Shown: in pieces, positions 1 to 8,769 of the stretch | Layout: each line of letters opens with the position of its first letter | Numbering within the stretch: position 1 is the first letter of the stretch | Assembly (NCBI RefSeq): GCF_003863355.1 | Contig: NZ_QQWG01000004.1 | Location: 62,001-126,000 of the forward strand | From: Ancylomarina euxina | GTDB lineage: Bacteria; Bacteroidota; Bacteroidia; Bacteroidales; Marinifilaceae | Direction: 5' to 3' | DNA: 64,000 bases | Notes under the pieces: generated by a model | Databases searched by the model: none | Seen by the model: only the letters and a program-made list of their open reading frames with translations | Told to the model about the DNA's origin: nothing | Program-made: the position numbers and the translations under genes

Positions 1-2
1 TT

Positions 3-629
3 TTAAATTACCTAATTGATAATAAGCACACTAAACTTCGCCTACGATATAATACCAACTTTTCGGTACTTGAGTTTAAAGGGCATCAAATTCTTGATTA
101 TTGGAAACAGTTCGAGCATGTGGAAATTTTAGCCAGTTTGGATGCCCATAAAAACCTAGGTGAGTATATTCGAAAGGGTTTTAATTGGAATATTTTTGTA
201 GAGAACAGAAATGCCATTAGAGAATTGTCACACATCAGGTTCAAAATTGCACCCACCATTTCCGTTCTATCTATTGCCAACCTACCTGATTTATACAAAA
301 CCTGTCTGGATCTGGAGATTATTGGAAAAGATGATTTCTATATCAATATATTGGAGCGACCTCATTTTTATAATATCAAAGCTATTCCTGAGCAATTAAA
401 AAGTAAAATTGAAAAGTCCTTCGATGAATTTTATAGCTGGGCTAATCAAAATGAGATGCCTCAATCTGTCTTGAAACAATTTGAAGAATGCATAGCTTAT
501 ATGCAAGCTGAAGACTTAAGTAAGCATTGGAAAAAGTTCATCGAAGAAACAGAACTCTTCGATAAAATGCGTGGGGAGTCATCAACTGACTTAAAAAACA
601 CCTTCGGAACTTTCTATACAAATAAATAA
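3..629 (+). CDS. Radical SAM protein, C-terminal part (partial at left edge)
   Basis: The frame is open from base 3 to the TAA ending at 629, so this is the last ~208 residues of a gene that begins outside the window; the GTG at 120 is not a believable start. Visible text such as LRLRYNTNFSVLEFKGH, EILASLDA, GEYIRKGFNW and FVENRNAIREL resembles the region after the CxxxCxxC core of Bacteroidota 'twitch domain' radical SAM proteins, which are usually about 400 residues or more. The iron-sulfur cysteines lie upstream and cannot be checked. The substrate is unknown. The family assignment is by remembered resemblance only. Confidence 0.6.
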   Translation, partial: LNYLIDNKHTKLRLRYNTNFSVLEFKGHQILDYWKQFEHVEILASLDAHKNLGEYIRKGFNWNIFVENRNAIRELSHIRFKIAPTISVLSIANLPDLYKTCLDLEIIGKDDFYINILERPHFYNIKAIPEQLKSKIEKSFDEFYSWANQNEMPQSVLKQFEECIAYMQAEDLSKHWKKFIEETELFDKMRGESSTDLKNTFGTFYTNK

Positions 630-867
630 TTATAATCCAGATCTATTTTCAGAATATTTAAGGTGAGATCCCCTTATTTTGATAACTAAATCTAGTTGCA
701 AGCAGATTTTGAAGCTTAAAAAGTAGGAATAAAAAACCGATAAACAGGTGCTTACACGATTCTAACCCTACTCAGACGGCCCTATTTTAGGGCTATTCTG
801 ACATAGGATGCTTCTTCGATTTAAATATGCCATTCTCAGAAGGGTCAGTCCAGAATAAAAGTCGCAA

Positions 868-1881
868 TTAGACCAAGTCTTTCATTTCAACATTCGTTTT
901 GTGGAATTCCAGAGCATTTTTCACCTCATTTGCTGAAGAAGTTTGCATAAGTTCGTGGCATAATTTGGCTGCTCCGTAAAATTCCTTGCAATAGATTTTG
1001 AAGAAACGTTTCAGAATGGCAAAATTCTTATTGCCCTGCCAAGTTTGTTCATAAAGTTCTGTATGTTCCCAAAGCATTTTCAAACGAGTTCTTTCGTCCA
1101 CCTCGGATAGGTTTGGATTAAACAACCAGGGATCTTTGAAAATACCTCGACCAATCATCACACCATCAACTCCAAACTGATTTACCTTATCCAGACCATC
1201 TTGATAAGACAAGACATCACCATTTCCGATAATCTTAATATGAGGAGCAATCTCATTTCTTAAGGTTACCGCTTTGTTAATTTCGTTCCAATCAGCTAAA
1301 CCTTCTGACATCTGCTTTTGAATACGTCCATGAAGAATAAGCGCATCAATAGGCATACCTAATAAATGGGATACCCATGAGTCAGTCACAACTTCATTAA
1401 ATCCAATTCTAGTCTTCACACTTAAAGGTAGGTTTGAACCTTCTCGAGTTGCCAATATGATTTCCTTAGCGAGTTCAGGTTCTTGTATGAGAGCAGAGCA
1501 ACAACCCGATTTTACGACATTCTTTACAGGACAGCCCATATTGATATCAATGCCATCAAAATCAGTTTCTTGAGCAATATACTGAGCGGTCTTGTAATAT
1601 TTTTCGGGATTTTTACCCCAGATTTGAGCAATTAGCTTAACAGACTTATCTTTCAATAGTTTTTGCTCACTTGCACTAATTTGTAGGCGATGCTTGACCT
1701 TATCATGGCCAATTTCGTGACACAAACCATCCGTTGAGGTAAACTCAGAAAATAAAAGATGTAACTTATCTTTCTCTGAATTCCTCAAAACCATTTCACG
1801 GAAAACGGTATCAGTAACATCTTCCATAGGTGCCAATGAAAAGGAGGGACTCGTTTGTATCTGCCAAAAATTAGATTGCAT
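868..1881 (-). CDS. tRNA-dihydrouridine synthase (Dus family)
   Basis: 337 aa, the usual size for Dus flavoenzymes, which reduce uridines in the D-loop or variable region of tRNA using FMN and NADPH. The N-terminus has the FMN-barrel signature APMEDVTD (residues 17-24). The motif NMGCPVKNV carries the expected catalytic acid Cys117. The barrel continues with VKTRIGF, LILHGR and IIGNGDV, and ends in a helical tail typical of the family. The ATG at 1881 fits the family N-terminus. The Dus subtype (A, B or C) cannot be fixed by eye. The gene stands alone, and the terminator at 1944-1994 separates it from the minus-strand gene upstream. Confidence 0.9.
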   Translation of the reverse strand: MQSNFWQIQTSPSFSLAPMEDVTDTVFREMVLRNSEKDKLHLLFSEFTSTDGLCHEIGHDKVKHRLQISASEQKLLKDKSVKLIAQIWGKNPEKYYKTAQYIAQETDFDGIDINMGCPVKNVVKSGCCSALIQEPELAKEIILATREGSNLPLSVKTRIGFNEVVTDSWVSHLLGMPIDALILHGRIQKQMSEGLADWNEINKAVTLRNEIAPHIKIIGNGDVLSYQDGLDKVNQFGVDGVMIGRGIFKDPWLFNPNLSEVDERTRLKMLWEHTELYEQTWQGNKNFAILKRFFKIYCKEFYGAAKLCHELMQTSSANEVKNALEFHKTNVEMKDLV

Positions 1882-1943
1882 TGCTTTTATTTAGAATTAA
1901 TAAACATTGCAAATCTAAAGTTTTTTTAACGAAAGGCAAAAGT

Positions 1944-1994
1944 AAAAAAGCCTTATCTCATGTTTAATTTGCTAACTAAACGTGAAATAAGGCT
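1944..1994 (-). terminator. Intrinsic terminator after the beta-barrel-like gene
   Basis: Arms 1949-1966 and 1977-1994 pair at 16 of 18 positions (AGCCTTAT...TAAGGCT). On the minus strand a run of six T follows at 1949-1944. It lies just downstream of the gene ending at 2022. Confidence 0.8.
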
Positions 1995-2021
1995 AAATGT
2001 CTTAATAATAGGGCTTATCCC

Positions 2022-2618
2022 CTAAAAATACAGGCTTAATCCCAATGATAAATTCCAGATATCGCTATACTTAACGTAATCCGTTCTTATGGCTTCAAGC
2101 AAATAATTATCCATTGTGCCAACCTCAGCATAAAAATCGATTCCTTTTATCGTTTTATTAGGAAGTGGATAATAAATCATTCCTCCAACAAAGGGAGCAA
2201 AGTGAATTTTATTTTGAAAATAATATTGATCAGGAAAATGATCTGGGAATTTTCGATACGTATTATGAGTAGAGGCAAGGTTTACACTTAATCCGGCTGT
2301 TGGACTAAATGTGATGTTTTTATAATGAAATTTTTTAATCAAGAAAGTGTTCTTAAGTGCTAAGGTGTTTAGTCGGTCTGTATCAGAATGACTAGAAGTT
2401 ATGCCATACATGAGAGACATTTGATACCAATCATCTACGATATAATAAGTGGCACCTATAGCCATGAAGCCAATATTTCCTGCATATTGAATCTTAGCTG
2501 CCCTTGGAACATACCATTTTCTCTTTACACTATCCTGTTCAGTCATGCTCCCGTTTGCAAGAACAGATGTCGATAACATTATAATCGCAATAATTGTATA
2601 TATAAATCTTTGAATCAT
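2022..2618 (-). CDS. Putative outer-membrane beta-barrel protein, hypothetical
   Basis: 198 aa from the ATG at 2618. The start codon chosen gives a clean signal peptide (MIQRFIYTIIAIIMLSTSVLANG); a longer frame to 2738 would overlap the upstream metallophosphoesterase gene and adds an unlikely N-terminus. The mature part has many short alternating aromatic/polar stretches (YYIVDDWYQMSLMYGI, FSPTAGLSVNLAS, IDFYAEVGTMD) and ends in LGLSLYF, the terminal aromatic pattern of outer-membrane barrels. No conserved family is recognised. It sits 37 nt behind the metallophosphoesterase gene and is probably cotranscribed with it. Confidence 0.6.
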   Translation of the reverse strand: MIQRFIYTIIAIIMLSTSVLANGSMTEQDSVKRKWYVPRAAKIQYAGNIGFMAIGATYYIVDDWYQMSLMYGITSSHSDTDRLNTLALKNTFLIKKFHYKNITFSPTAGLSVNLASTHNTYRKFPDHFPDQYYFQNKIHFAPFVGGMIYYPLPNKTIKGIDFYAEVGTMDNYLLEAIRTDYVKYSDIWNLSLGLSLYF

Positions 2619-2655
2619 ATCAGTATTTAATCTTTTAGCTTTATTAAATGAAATA

Positions 2656-3477
2656 TTAGAAGATAATTTTTTCAACACTGTAATTATCTTCATCAACTGT
2701 AATGATTGCATAATTTCGATCTGGAGTATCACCAACAACTAAATAATCAATCTCATCATATCTTTTATCGAAATAATATTTGTGGGTATGACCATGAATA
2801 GAAAGTTCTATGTTTTTTTCAAGCATCATTTCATTAAAAATAGATTCGTTTTGATTGATGAATTGATCTGCCCAAGGTGGAATGTGTGAAACAGGAAAAA
2901 CATGATTGTAATTATCATCATTTTTAAGGTTCTCTTTAAACCAATCGAAATCAGGATTTTTATTTCCATTTTCCCATATGACATTATCAAACATCACGAA
3001 TTTTACACCTCTAAATGTGAATGTATAGTTGGTAGGACCAAAGGATTTTTCATAAATAGCTTTCCCATTTGATAAATGATCATGATTACCAATAACGGTA
3101 AGAAAGGGTACGTCTAATTTTCCAATAATCTCGTTAAACCAAGTAAACTCCTTATGCAGTGAACTCAATGTGATATCCCCACCATGAATAACAAAATCAA
3201 TATCATCTCTGGAATTGATATCTTTTATTTGATCTTCGAAATCATCATAAAATGTATGATTATCAGAAATAAAGGCGAATCTAAAAGATGATTTGTTATT
3301 GTCAATCGCCATTAGTTTGTCCAGGTTTCTCTGAGTTAAATTCCGAAACTCAGATTTAACCTTTATATCATGTGGACCATATTCAAAGGGCAGGCTGCAG
3401 CCTGTCAATAAGCCTGAAACAGTTATTAGACTAAGTAATCCTGTTTGTTTTATAAATTTTCTTCTTTGCATTGTCAA
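2656..3477 (-). CDS. Exported metallophosphoesterase (probable lipoprotein)
   Basis: 273 aa. The N-terminus has a Tat-like RRKFIK motif followed by a hydrophobic stretch and a lipobox LLTGC (Cys27), so the protein is probably exported folded and lipid-anchored. All calcineurin-type metal-site motifs are present in order: SDNH (71-74), GGD (99-101), GNHDH (130-134), SHIP (197-200) and HGHTH (228-232). The family hydrolyses phosphoesters with two bound metals; the substrate here is unknown. The alternative start at Met3 (3471) changes nothing. The beta-barrel-like gene follows on the same strand. Confidence 0.85.
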   Translation of the reverse strand: MTMQRRKFIKQTGLLSLITVSGLLTGCSLPFEYGPHDIKVKSEFRNLTQRNLDKLMAIDNNKSSFRFAFISDNHTFYDDFEDQIKDINSRDDIDFVIHGGDITLSSLHKEFTWFNEIIGKLDVPFLTVIGNHDHLSNGKAIYEKSFGPTNYTFTFRGVKFVMFDNVIWENGNKNPDFDWFKENLKNDDNYNHVFPVSHIPPWADQFINQNESIFNEMMLEKNIELSIHGHTHKYYFDKRYDEIDYLVVGDTPDRNYAIITVDEDNYSVEKIIF

Positions 3478-3624
3478 TTTATTGTTTGGTCGGATATCAA
3501 TCCATTTTCTTTTGAAAAAGACTATAAAATTAACGAATTAAAGAGTTTTACCTCTTTTTATAACATTTATTAACTTCTATTATTATGGAAAACAATTGTA
3601 TAGAAGAATGAAATGATTTAGAGA

Positions 3625-3668
3625 TCTAAATAAAACGATCTTGTAACTAATTTAGCACAAGATCGTTT
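3625..3668 (-). terminator. Hairpin downstream of the XRE regulator
   Basis: Perfect 12-bp inverted repeat AAACGATCTTGT (3633-3644) / ACAAGATCGTTT (3657-3668), 23 nt past the stop of the regulator gene. The T-rich tail on the minus strand is TTTTATTT, so it is a likely terminator. Confidence 0.7.
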
Positions 3669-3691
3669 AAAATACAATTATAAAAACTGGA

Positions 3692-3892
3692 CTAATCCTC
3701 TGTTGTTAAAGAAAAAAAATCGTTGACGGGTTTATTGAAAAGTTTTGACATTTTGAGAGCCAAAACTGTCGAGGGAACATACCTGTTTTTTTCGATAGAG
3801 CTAATGGTCTGACGAGAAACGCCTATTTTCTGAGCTAACTCTTCTTGTGTCAGATCAAGAATGGCGCGTTCTACTTTTATGGTGTTTTTCAT
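3692..3892 (-). CDS. XRE-family helix-turn-helix regulator
   Basis: 66 aa, almost entirely one Cro/CI-type HTH: LTQEELAQKIGVSRQTIS (residues 14-31) followed by IEKNRYVPS. This compact class is common beside small integral membrane proteins, and here the membrane gene ends 2 nt upstream, so the two are almost certainly cotranscribed and translationally coupled. In such pairs the regulator often controls its own operon; that is inference. No ligand domain is present. Confidence 0.9.
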   Translation of the reverse strand: MKNTIKVERAILDLTQEELAQKIGVSRQTISSIEKNRYVPSTVLALKMSKLFNKPVNDFFSLTTED

Positions 3893-3894
3893 GA

Positions 3895-4392
3895 TTAATA
3901 GTCCATTGAATTAAGAGTTTTCAATCTTTTTTTTGCTGAATAAAACGTTCCAATATAGACTCCTAACATCCATCCAATTACATAAATTGAAGAATATTCT
4001 TTAATAGGACCACCAATCCAATGATTCAAGAATAGAAGTATAAGGTGAATTAATATTCCAATAAAAAAGGCGGAAAAAATTGAATTAGCACGTATCTGTT
4101 TTAATAATTCATCCTCAGATTTCTCTGAAGATAAAGCAAATATTAATAAGCCAAAAACCATAGTAAATATTAAGTATTCGCGTTCAATATTTGGATAATT
4201 AATATCAACAACAAAATTTAAAACAAAACCAATAACAGCTACGATCATTCCAATGTATTTAAACCAATAGGGAAGCAGCTTTATCTTATTTTCAACTGCA
4301 GGTTCTCTTATATCTTTCTTTGGCTTAATTACAATAAATATCGCAATTATAAATAGAATAACTAAAGGGCTAATAATTTCATGTATTTCCAT
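3895..4392 (-). CDS. Four-helix integral membrane protein paired with the XRE regulator
   Basis: 165 aa with four clear hydrophobic segments: LVILFIIAIFIVI (about 11-23), YIGMIVAVIGFVLNFVV (about 46-62), LIFTMVFGLLIFAL, FFIGILIHLILLFL, with a possible fifth near IYVIGWMLGVYIG. No catalytic motif is visible. The small-regulator plus membrane-protein arrangement is widespread in bacteria, but I do not recognise the exact family. It ends 2 nt before the regulator start. Confidence 0.75.
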   Translation of the reverse strand: MEIHEIISPLVILFIIAIFIVIKPKKDIREPAVENKIKLLPYWFKYIGMIVAVIGFVLNFVVDINYPNIEREYLIFTMVFGLLIFALSSEKSEDELLKQIRANSIFSAFFIGILIHLILLFLNHWIGGPIKEYSSIYVIGWMLGVYIGTFYSAKKRLKTLNSMDY

Positions 4393-4538
4393 AATGTAAT
4401 ATTTAAATATTTTTACTTTAAGACAAATATACTTTACATTATGGAAAAAGCAAATATCAATCAGTTATTTTTATATGATAAATCATTCGATGAGTTAATA
4501 AACAATTCTATATATTCATCGAATGACCGGGAAATTGT

Positions 4539-4895
4539 TTATTTATTCAATTTGATTTTGGCAGCCTCAACGATTTTCTTAGAATTACCAACAAAAGCTT
4601 CACCATCGATAAGAATAAAAGGGCGCTTAAGGAAAGTATATTCATCCAGCATCAATTGTTTATAATCCTCTTCAGAAAGATTCTTTTCTTTTAAGCCCAT
4701 TGATTTATACTTCATAGCTCTTTTACTGAATAGAGCTTCATAAGAACCTGCTTGTTTGGCAAAAGTTTTTAAGTCCGCTTCATTAATATTTTCTGTTTTT
4801 ATATCTTGCTGATTAAACGTCTCATCTATGCCAAGTTCTTTCATAATTCGTTGGCAGGTAGAGCAGGTAGATAGGTAGTAGATTTTATTTGTCAT
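4539..4895 (-). CDS. ArsC/Spx-family thioredoxin-fold protein
   Basis: 118 aa from the ATG at 4895 (MTNKIYYLSTCSTCQRIMKEL); the longer frame to 4919 adds eight residues that are not family-like. The N-terminal CSTC at residues 10-13 is the CxxC of the ArsC/Spx/YffB thioredoxin fold, and the segments FLKRPFILIDGEAFVGN match the usual cis-proline and C-terminal strand-turn of the family. Some members are glutathione-linked arsenate reductases, others are of unknown role; no ars genes lie nearby, so arsenate reduction is not supported by context. Confidence 0.8.
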   Translation of the reverse strand: MTNKIYYLSTCSTCQRIMKELGIDETFNQQDIKTENINEADLKTFAKQAGSYEALFSKRAMKYKSMGLKEKNLSEEDYKQLMLDEYTFLKRPFILIDGEAFVGNSKKIVEAAKIKLNK

Positions 4896-4961
4896 GATTG
4901 AATTTATTTTAAAACTCAAAGCTAATACATTTTATATTTTGCATCGAAATATTCAGGACAT

Positions 4962-4985
4962 AAAAAACGACCCATAAGGGTCGTT
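4962..4985 (-). terminator. Terminator of the BlaI-M56 operon
   Basis: AACGACCC-ATAA-GGGTCGTT (4966-4985) followed on the minus strand by six T, 27 nt past the M56 stop codon. Confidence 0.85.
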
Positions 4986-5011
4986 AAATTTATTTAAGAG
5001 GAGATAAAACT

Positions 5012-7198
5012 CTATTTATTTTTCATATACTCATTAAAAGAAGGTGCTTTCCTGTGTGTCTTAGTTGTTATTTCAATAACACCATGTTTTGCTTTCTTGC
5101 CATATTTATCAATAGCTGACGCATCTTTAAGTAAATTCATCGATTCAATTTCATTTGGATCAATATCATCAATAGACTGAACACATGAAAGTTCAACACC
5201 ATTAATAATATAGAGAGGAGTCTTCGTTTTTCCTTTAAACTTAAAAGCTTTATTCTTTGGAGAATCAATACTAACTGTATTCTTAGTTCTTATAAGGATT
5301 ACACCATCTTTGGCTTTAGCTCCATAAGTTTTCTTGCAAGCTTCATCTTTTAATACTGTAACTGAATCTATTGAAGCAGGATCGAGTTTCTCTATGACTT
5401 TCTTACTGATTTCAAAGCCATTAAGGAGGCATAAGGGTGTTTTATTGGAATCAAATTTGATCTTCGTCTTTATATTTTTCTTCTTAGATTTCTTGATCTT
5501 TTCTTTTTGAATCTCGATATTCTTTTGAAATTCACCAGAATTGATCTTCTCCATTTGTCTCATTAAGCTTTCTCTGCCACGTTCCAGGTTCTCACGAATC
5601 TGTTGACGAAACTCTTCAGAATTAACCTTCTCTAAAGAAGTTTTAATTTTAGCTTTTAGTTCTTTCTTTTCCTTTTCGCTTAAATCAGTATTGTCATCAA
5701 TTTCTATCAAAGAATCATGTTCATTAATCTCTTCCAAATCTTTGAGTTCAATTTCCATCTCAGCTTCAGCCTTAATAAGCTCTTTTTCAATATTAATGTC
5801 GACTGATTCCAATTCCTTCAAACTCTCTTTAAGCTCTTTTATGGTTTCTTCATTTATTTGAACATTAACTTCTTCTAATTCATTAAGAGCTTCCTCTAAA
5901 GCTTCTTTCTGAATTTCAATTACTTCTTTAACTTCCTTTATCGTATCTGAAACAGTAACAGCTTTTTCCGTAACTTCTGGTAACTCAGGTAAGGCTGGTA
6001 ATTCAGATGCACTTACTATAGCAGGTTTTGCAGGAGCTACCATAGTATTTTTCGTTAACTTCTTTTTCTTTTGAGGAGCATGAATAATCGGTGAGGCATG
6101 TGACATTTCAACACCATCAAACTCACCAATTGATAGGTTTGTTGAGTTTTTTGACTCAACTTGAACTTGATTTTTAGAATTTGCCAGATTTGAAAATAGG
6201 ATCATTCCAGATAGCGCAAACACAAATAAGGCACTCAATAAACCACGTTCTAGTTTGGGATGTTTGACCGTTACTGGATTTAATATTCGACGAACTCTAT
6301 GTAAAAGGTTCGCTTTCTTTCCTGAAAAACTCAAAACTAATTCAGGTTTTTTTCTTCTGATACTTTCCATATTATTTAAGGCTTTAATTAGGGTTAACGA
6401 TTCACCACAAACCTTCACCGCCAGATCATCACAAATGTGTTCTCTTTCGGTGTTAACCACAGAAGACAGCCACCAAACCATAGGATGGTAGAAAAATAGT
6501 ATTTCGATGATGCCCTGTATAAATTGAACCAAATAGTCGTGACGACTGATATGAGCCAACTCATGAGCAATTATAATTTCTAATTGATTTTTTGGAATAC
6601 CACTTAACAAATTAATAGGTAGGAGTATAACTGGTTTAAAATATCCTATTAAGGATGGAGAATCGATATAAGATGATTCTCTAAACAAAACTTTTTTTCT
6701 GATATCAAAACGCTCCAATACATGATACGCTAAAGCCATATGCTTTTCATTAAGAGTAAATGCTTTATGCTTTTTTAATCGAAGCGCAGTTGTATAATTA
6801 ATCACCATTCTGAATGAAAGCAGAAAAATGCCAATTATCCAGATTCTTAAAAGAATAGGGAATAAAATGTGAGTGGGCAAGAGGCTTTTAAGCGAGGCCC
6901 ATGAGAAACCTGAATTCGTTGTATTTATAATTACATTCGAACTTAAACCAGACAGATTTAGAATATGGGGCCGTGTTTCTGCCGGTAAGGATAAAAAGAA
7001 AGTAAAACTTGCCGAAACAAATATTAACAGCAGACTTAAACTAGCCATTGTATATCTTATTCGCGCGTTGTTTTTATTAATAAATCGAAAAGTAAGGGCT
7101 AAAAGTCCTGCGATTAATGCAGCTTGCCAAATAGAATGGAAAATAGTCCATGCCAAAGCTTCTGACAAGCTGTGCATGCTTATACTACTTAGGTTCAT
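5012..7198 (-). CDS. BlaR1/MecR1-type M56 membrane metallopeptidase with two C-terminal TonB-plug-like modules
   Basis: 728 aa. The N-terminal third has several membrane helices and the M56 zinc site AHELAH (HExxH, 212-216) with the downstream EREHICDD helix providing the third ligand. A further helix lies near 320-336. A long charged, glutamate/lysine-rich coiled-coil-like region follows (about 400-570). The C-terminus has two copies of a ~60-residue module, TPLCLLNGFEIS...VILIRTK (about 587-645) and TPLYIINGVELS...VIEITTK (about 660-715), resembling the plug of TonB-dependent receptors. The family senses envelope signals and cleaves the partner BlaI repressor, whose gene overlaps by 14 nt. 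There is no penicillin-binding sensor domain, so the signal is unlikely to be a beta-lactam. Confidence 0.85.
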   Translation of the reverse strand: MNLSSISMHSLSEALAWTIFHSIWQAALIAGLLALTFRFINKNNARIRYTMASLSLLLIFVSASFTFFLSLPAETRPHILNLSGLSSNVIINTTNSGFSWASLKSLLPTHILFPILLRIWIIGIFLLSFRMVINYTTALRLKKHKAFTLNEKHMALAYHVLERFDIRKKVLFRESSYIDSPSLIGYFKPVILLPINLLSGIPKNQLEIIIAHELAHISRHDYLVQFIQGIIEILFFYHPMVWWLSSVVNTEREHICDDLAVKVCGESLTLIKALNNMESIRRKKPELVLSFSGKKANLLHRVRRILNPVTVKHPKLERGLLSALFVFALSGMILFSNLANSKNQVQVESKNSTNLSIGEFDGVEMSHASPIIHAPQKKKKLTKNTMVAPAKPAIVSASELPALPELPEVTEKAVTVSDTIKEVKEVIEIQKEALEEALNELEEVNVQINEETIKELKESLKELESVDINIEKELIKAEAEMEIELKDLEEINEHDSLIEIDDNTDLSEKEKKELKAKIKTSLEKVNSEEFRQQIRENLERGRESLMRQMEKINSGEFQKNIEIQKEKIKKSKKKNIKTKIKFDSNKTPLCLLNGFEISKKVIEKLDPASIDSVTVLKDEACKKTYGAKAKDGVILIRTKNTVSIDSPKNKAFKFKGKTKTPLYIINGVELSCVQSIDDIDPNEIESMNLLKDASAIDKYGKKAKHGVIEITTKTHRKAPSFNEYMKNK

Positions 7199-7583
7199 GA
7201 TCTGTTTGTTTTTCTATACTTTCAATTAATTTCTTTATTTCGTCTAATTCTTCAGTACTACATTTATGATTTCCAAGAGCTTGTAAGACCATTCCCGAGG
7301 CTGATCCACCAAAAAGGGTACTCACGAATTTATTCATAAGTTGAATTTTGGTCGCTTTTTCTTCTACTAATGCAGAGTAAATATGAGTTCGAGACTCTTT
7401 ATATCGATCCAACATGCCTTTCTCAGTCATTATTTGCATCACTTTAAGACTTGTTGTATAACCGACGTTACGTTCGCCTTTAAGCTTTTCATTAACAAAT
7501 CGAACGGTTGATGGACCATAGGTCCATAAGACTTGTAATATTTCTAATTCGGCTTCGGTTGGTTTAATCTTCTGTGGTCTCAT
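7185..7583 (-). CDS. BlaI/MecI/CopY-family repressor
   Basis: 132 aa. The winged helix begins with PTEAELEILQVLW, a hallmark of the family, and continues with the recognition region YTTSLKVMQIMTEKGML and the wing, then a C-terminal dimerisation tail. The 3' end overlaps the M56 peptidase gene by 14 nt, so the two are translationally coupled. In the known paradigm the repressor binds its own promoter until cleaved by the M56 partner. Three 16-bp palindromes at 7602-7672, immediately upstream of this start, are the obvious operators. Confidence 0.92.
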   Translation of the reverse strand: MRPQKIKPTEAELEILQVLWTYGPSTVRFVNEKLKGERNVGYTTSLKVMQIMTEKGMLDRYKESRTHIYSALVEEKATKIQLMNKFVSTLFGGSASGMVLQALGNHKCSTEELDEIKKLIESIEKQTDHEPK

Positions 7584-7601
7584 ATTGTGGTGAATCTGTA
7601 C

Positions 7602-7617
7602 TACGATTAATTTCGTA
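7602..7617. promoter_or_regulatory. BlaI-type operator, copy 1
   Basis: TACGATTAATTTCGTA: dyad TACGA-N6-TCGTA, 19 nt upstream of the repressor start codon. The same dyad recurs twice more upstream. Operator function is inferred from position and symmetry. Confidence 0.7.
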
Positions 7618-7626
7618 TCAAATATA

Positions 7627-7642
7627 TACGATAGAATTCGTA
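7627..7642. promoter_or_regulatory. BlaI-type operator, copy 2
   Basis: TACGATAGAATTCGTA, the same TACGA-N6-TCGTA dyad, 25 nt from copy 1 start to start. The spacer differs, so only the arms are conserved. Confidence 0.7.
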
Positions 7643-7656
7643 TTTCAAAACTTAAC

Positions 7657-7672
7657 TACGATTATTTTCGTA
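7657..7672. promoter_or_regulatory. BlaI-type operator, copy 3
   Basis: TACGATTATTTTCGTA, third TACGA-N6-TCGTA dyad, 30 nt from copy 2 start to start. Confidence 0.7.
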
Positions 7673-8238
7673 ATTAGGAGCGAAGAATTCATTGTAATGA
7701 AAAATAAACCAAAGAGTGAATTCAATAGATTTAAACTATTTATTGTGAATAATATCTAATCGATGAGCACAATAAACTCAAAATAAAGGATAGTTATTAA
7801 TAATAGCCTATCAAATTTTTAAGGTCGATTGGAATCTTCAGAATATACTCTATTGATCATAATATGAATTATAAGACTTTACTGTACGTTCATTAAATAG
7901 TTGGATTTTAAAATATAAATCAAAATCTTTGATATTCTAAAACTACAAATCTTGCGAAACCTTGCTGAGAATTGAATATTCACATTAACTATTGCCTTTT
8001 GATGCTCTAGGATTAAATGAATTAGTTTTGAAAGATACAATTTTATAAAAGATTCCCCAGAGAATTCTATCCATTAGCTTGTATAAAAATTGCACGCCAG
8101 GTAAAGTTGGTATCATTTTTGATATGCACCAAAGTAATTGTTAATATTGGTATCTATTTTAACAAAAATGAAGAAATTCGGACTAATGCAATACACACAA
8201 TTTAAATAATCAATCTAATAATTTAATTAAAATTTCAC
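7673..8238. other. Intergenic, no gene seen
   Basis: AT-rich stretch between the operators and the small exported protein at 8239. It holds only short chance frames. Promoters for both flanking transcripts must lie here or among the operators; I cannot place one with confidence. Confidence 0.6.
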
Positions 8239-8694
8239 ATGAGAAAATTATTACTTCTAGCTCTGCTAGCAATGGCTTTTGTTTTTGAATCAAACGCACA
8301 ATCATTACAGTATAAAGTAATTACTTCGGTTGAGTCAATTGTTCCTATGGGAATCGGTCGTTCTAGAATTATTGAGGAAAAGTCTCCTATTGATGCTAAG
8401 GATTTTACAACAGAACGTACTGATGGTAAGAAAAGTAAACAAAGTGATGTAAAAAGAAAAGATGCTAAAGTAAGTTTATTTGCAGAGACCAAACTATTAA
8501 ACTTTTATAGTATTGCAGGTATCAACTTTCAAAATATTGCCTCAAATGATGCTCTTATTTCTTCAAAAATTAATGCTTTAGTTACCGAAGGTTGGGAATT
8601 AGCCTTTGTTACATCTGCTGTTGAAAGTGATAGCGGCAAAGGTGATGGAAAAGGTATTTTTATTACTCGTTATATATTTAAGAAAGTCAATTAG
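8239..8694 (+). CDS. Small exported protein, hypothetical
   Basis: 151 aa. A signal peptide is clear (MRKLLLLALLAMAFVFESNAQ). The mature protein has a lysine-rich middle and ends in INALVTEGWELAFVTSA...FITRYIFKK. This ending resembles the small DUF4177-type fold, in which a GWEL turn precedes a final strand (weak resemblance, not proof). Role unknown. It is followed by a strong terminator, so it is monocistronic. Confidence 0.7.
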   Translation: MRKLLLLALLAMAFVFESNAQSLQYKVITSVESIVPMGIGRSRIIEEKSPIDAKDFTTERTDGKKSKQSDVKRKDAKVSLFAETKLLNFYSIAGINFQNIASNDALISSKINALVTEGWELAFVTSAVESDSGKGDGKGIFITRYIFKKVN

Positions 8695-8738
8695 GATTGT
8701 TTTTGGAGTGCTACCACTCCCCTTACATTATCATAGCC

Positions 8739-8769
8739 AAGGCTTGTCAAATCGACAAGCCTTTTTTTT
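8739..8769 (+). terminator. Terminator of the small exported protein gene
   Basis: AAGGCTTGTC-AAATC-GACAAGCCTT with a run of eight T (8762-8769), 44 nt past the stop. Confidence 0.92.

Noticed and set aside
779-793. Short hairpin GCCCTA-TTT-TAGGGC after the first gene
   Set aside because: Only six base pairs and no T-run; too weak to call a terminator.
2619-2738. N-terminal extension of the beta-barrel-like protein to 2738
   Set aside because: It overlaps the metallophosphoesterase 3' end and the ATG at 2618 gives a proper signal peptide.
4381-4665. Plus-strand frame of 94 codons (with an inner ATG at 4441) between the membrane gene and the ArsC/Spx-like gene
   Set aside because: It overlaps the 3' end of the ArsC/Spx-like gene on the other strand, has no family resemblance and is AT-rich chance sequence.
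7574-7759. Plus-strand 61-codon frame across the BlaI operators
   Set aside because: It runs through the three operators and has no protein-like character.
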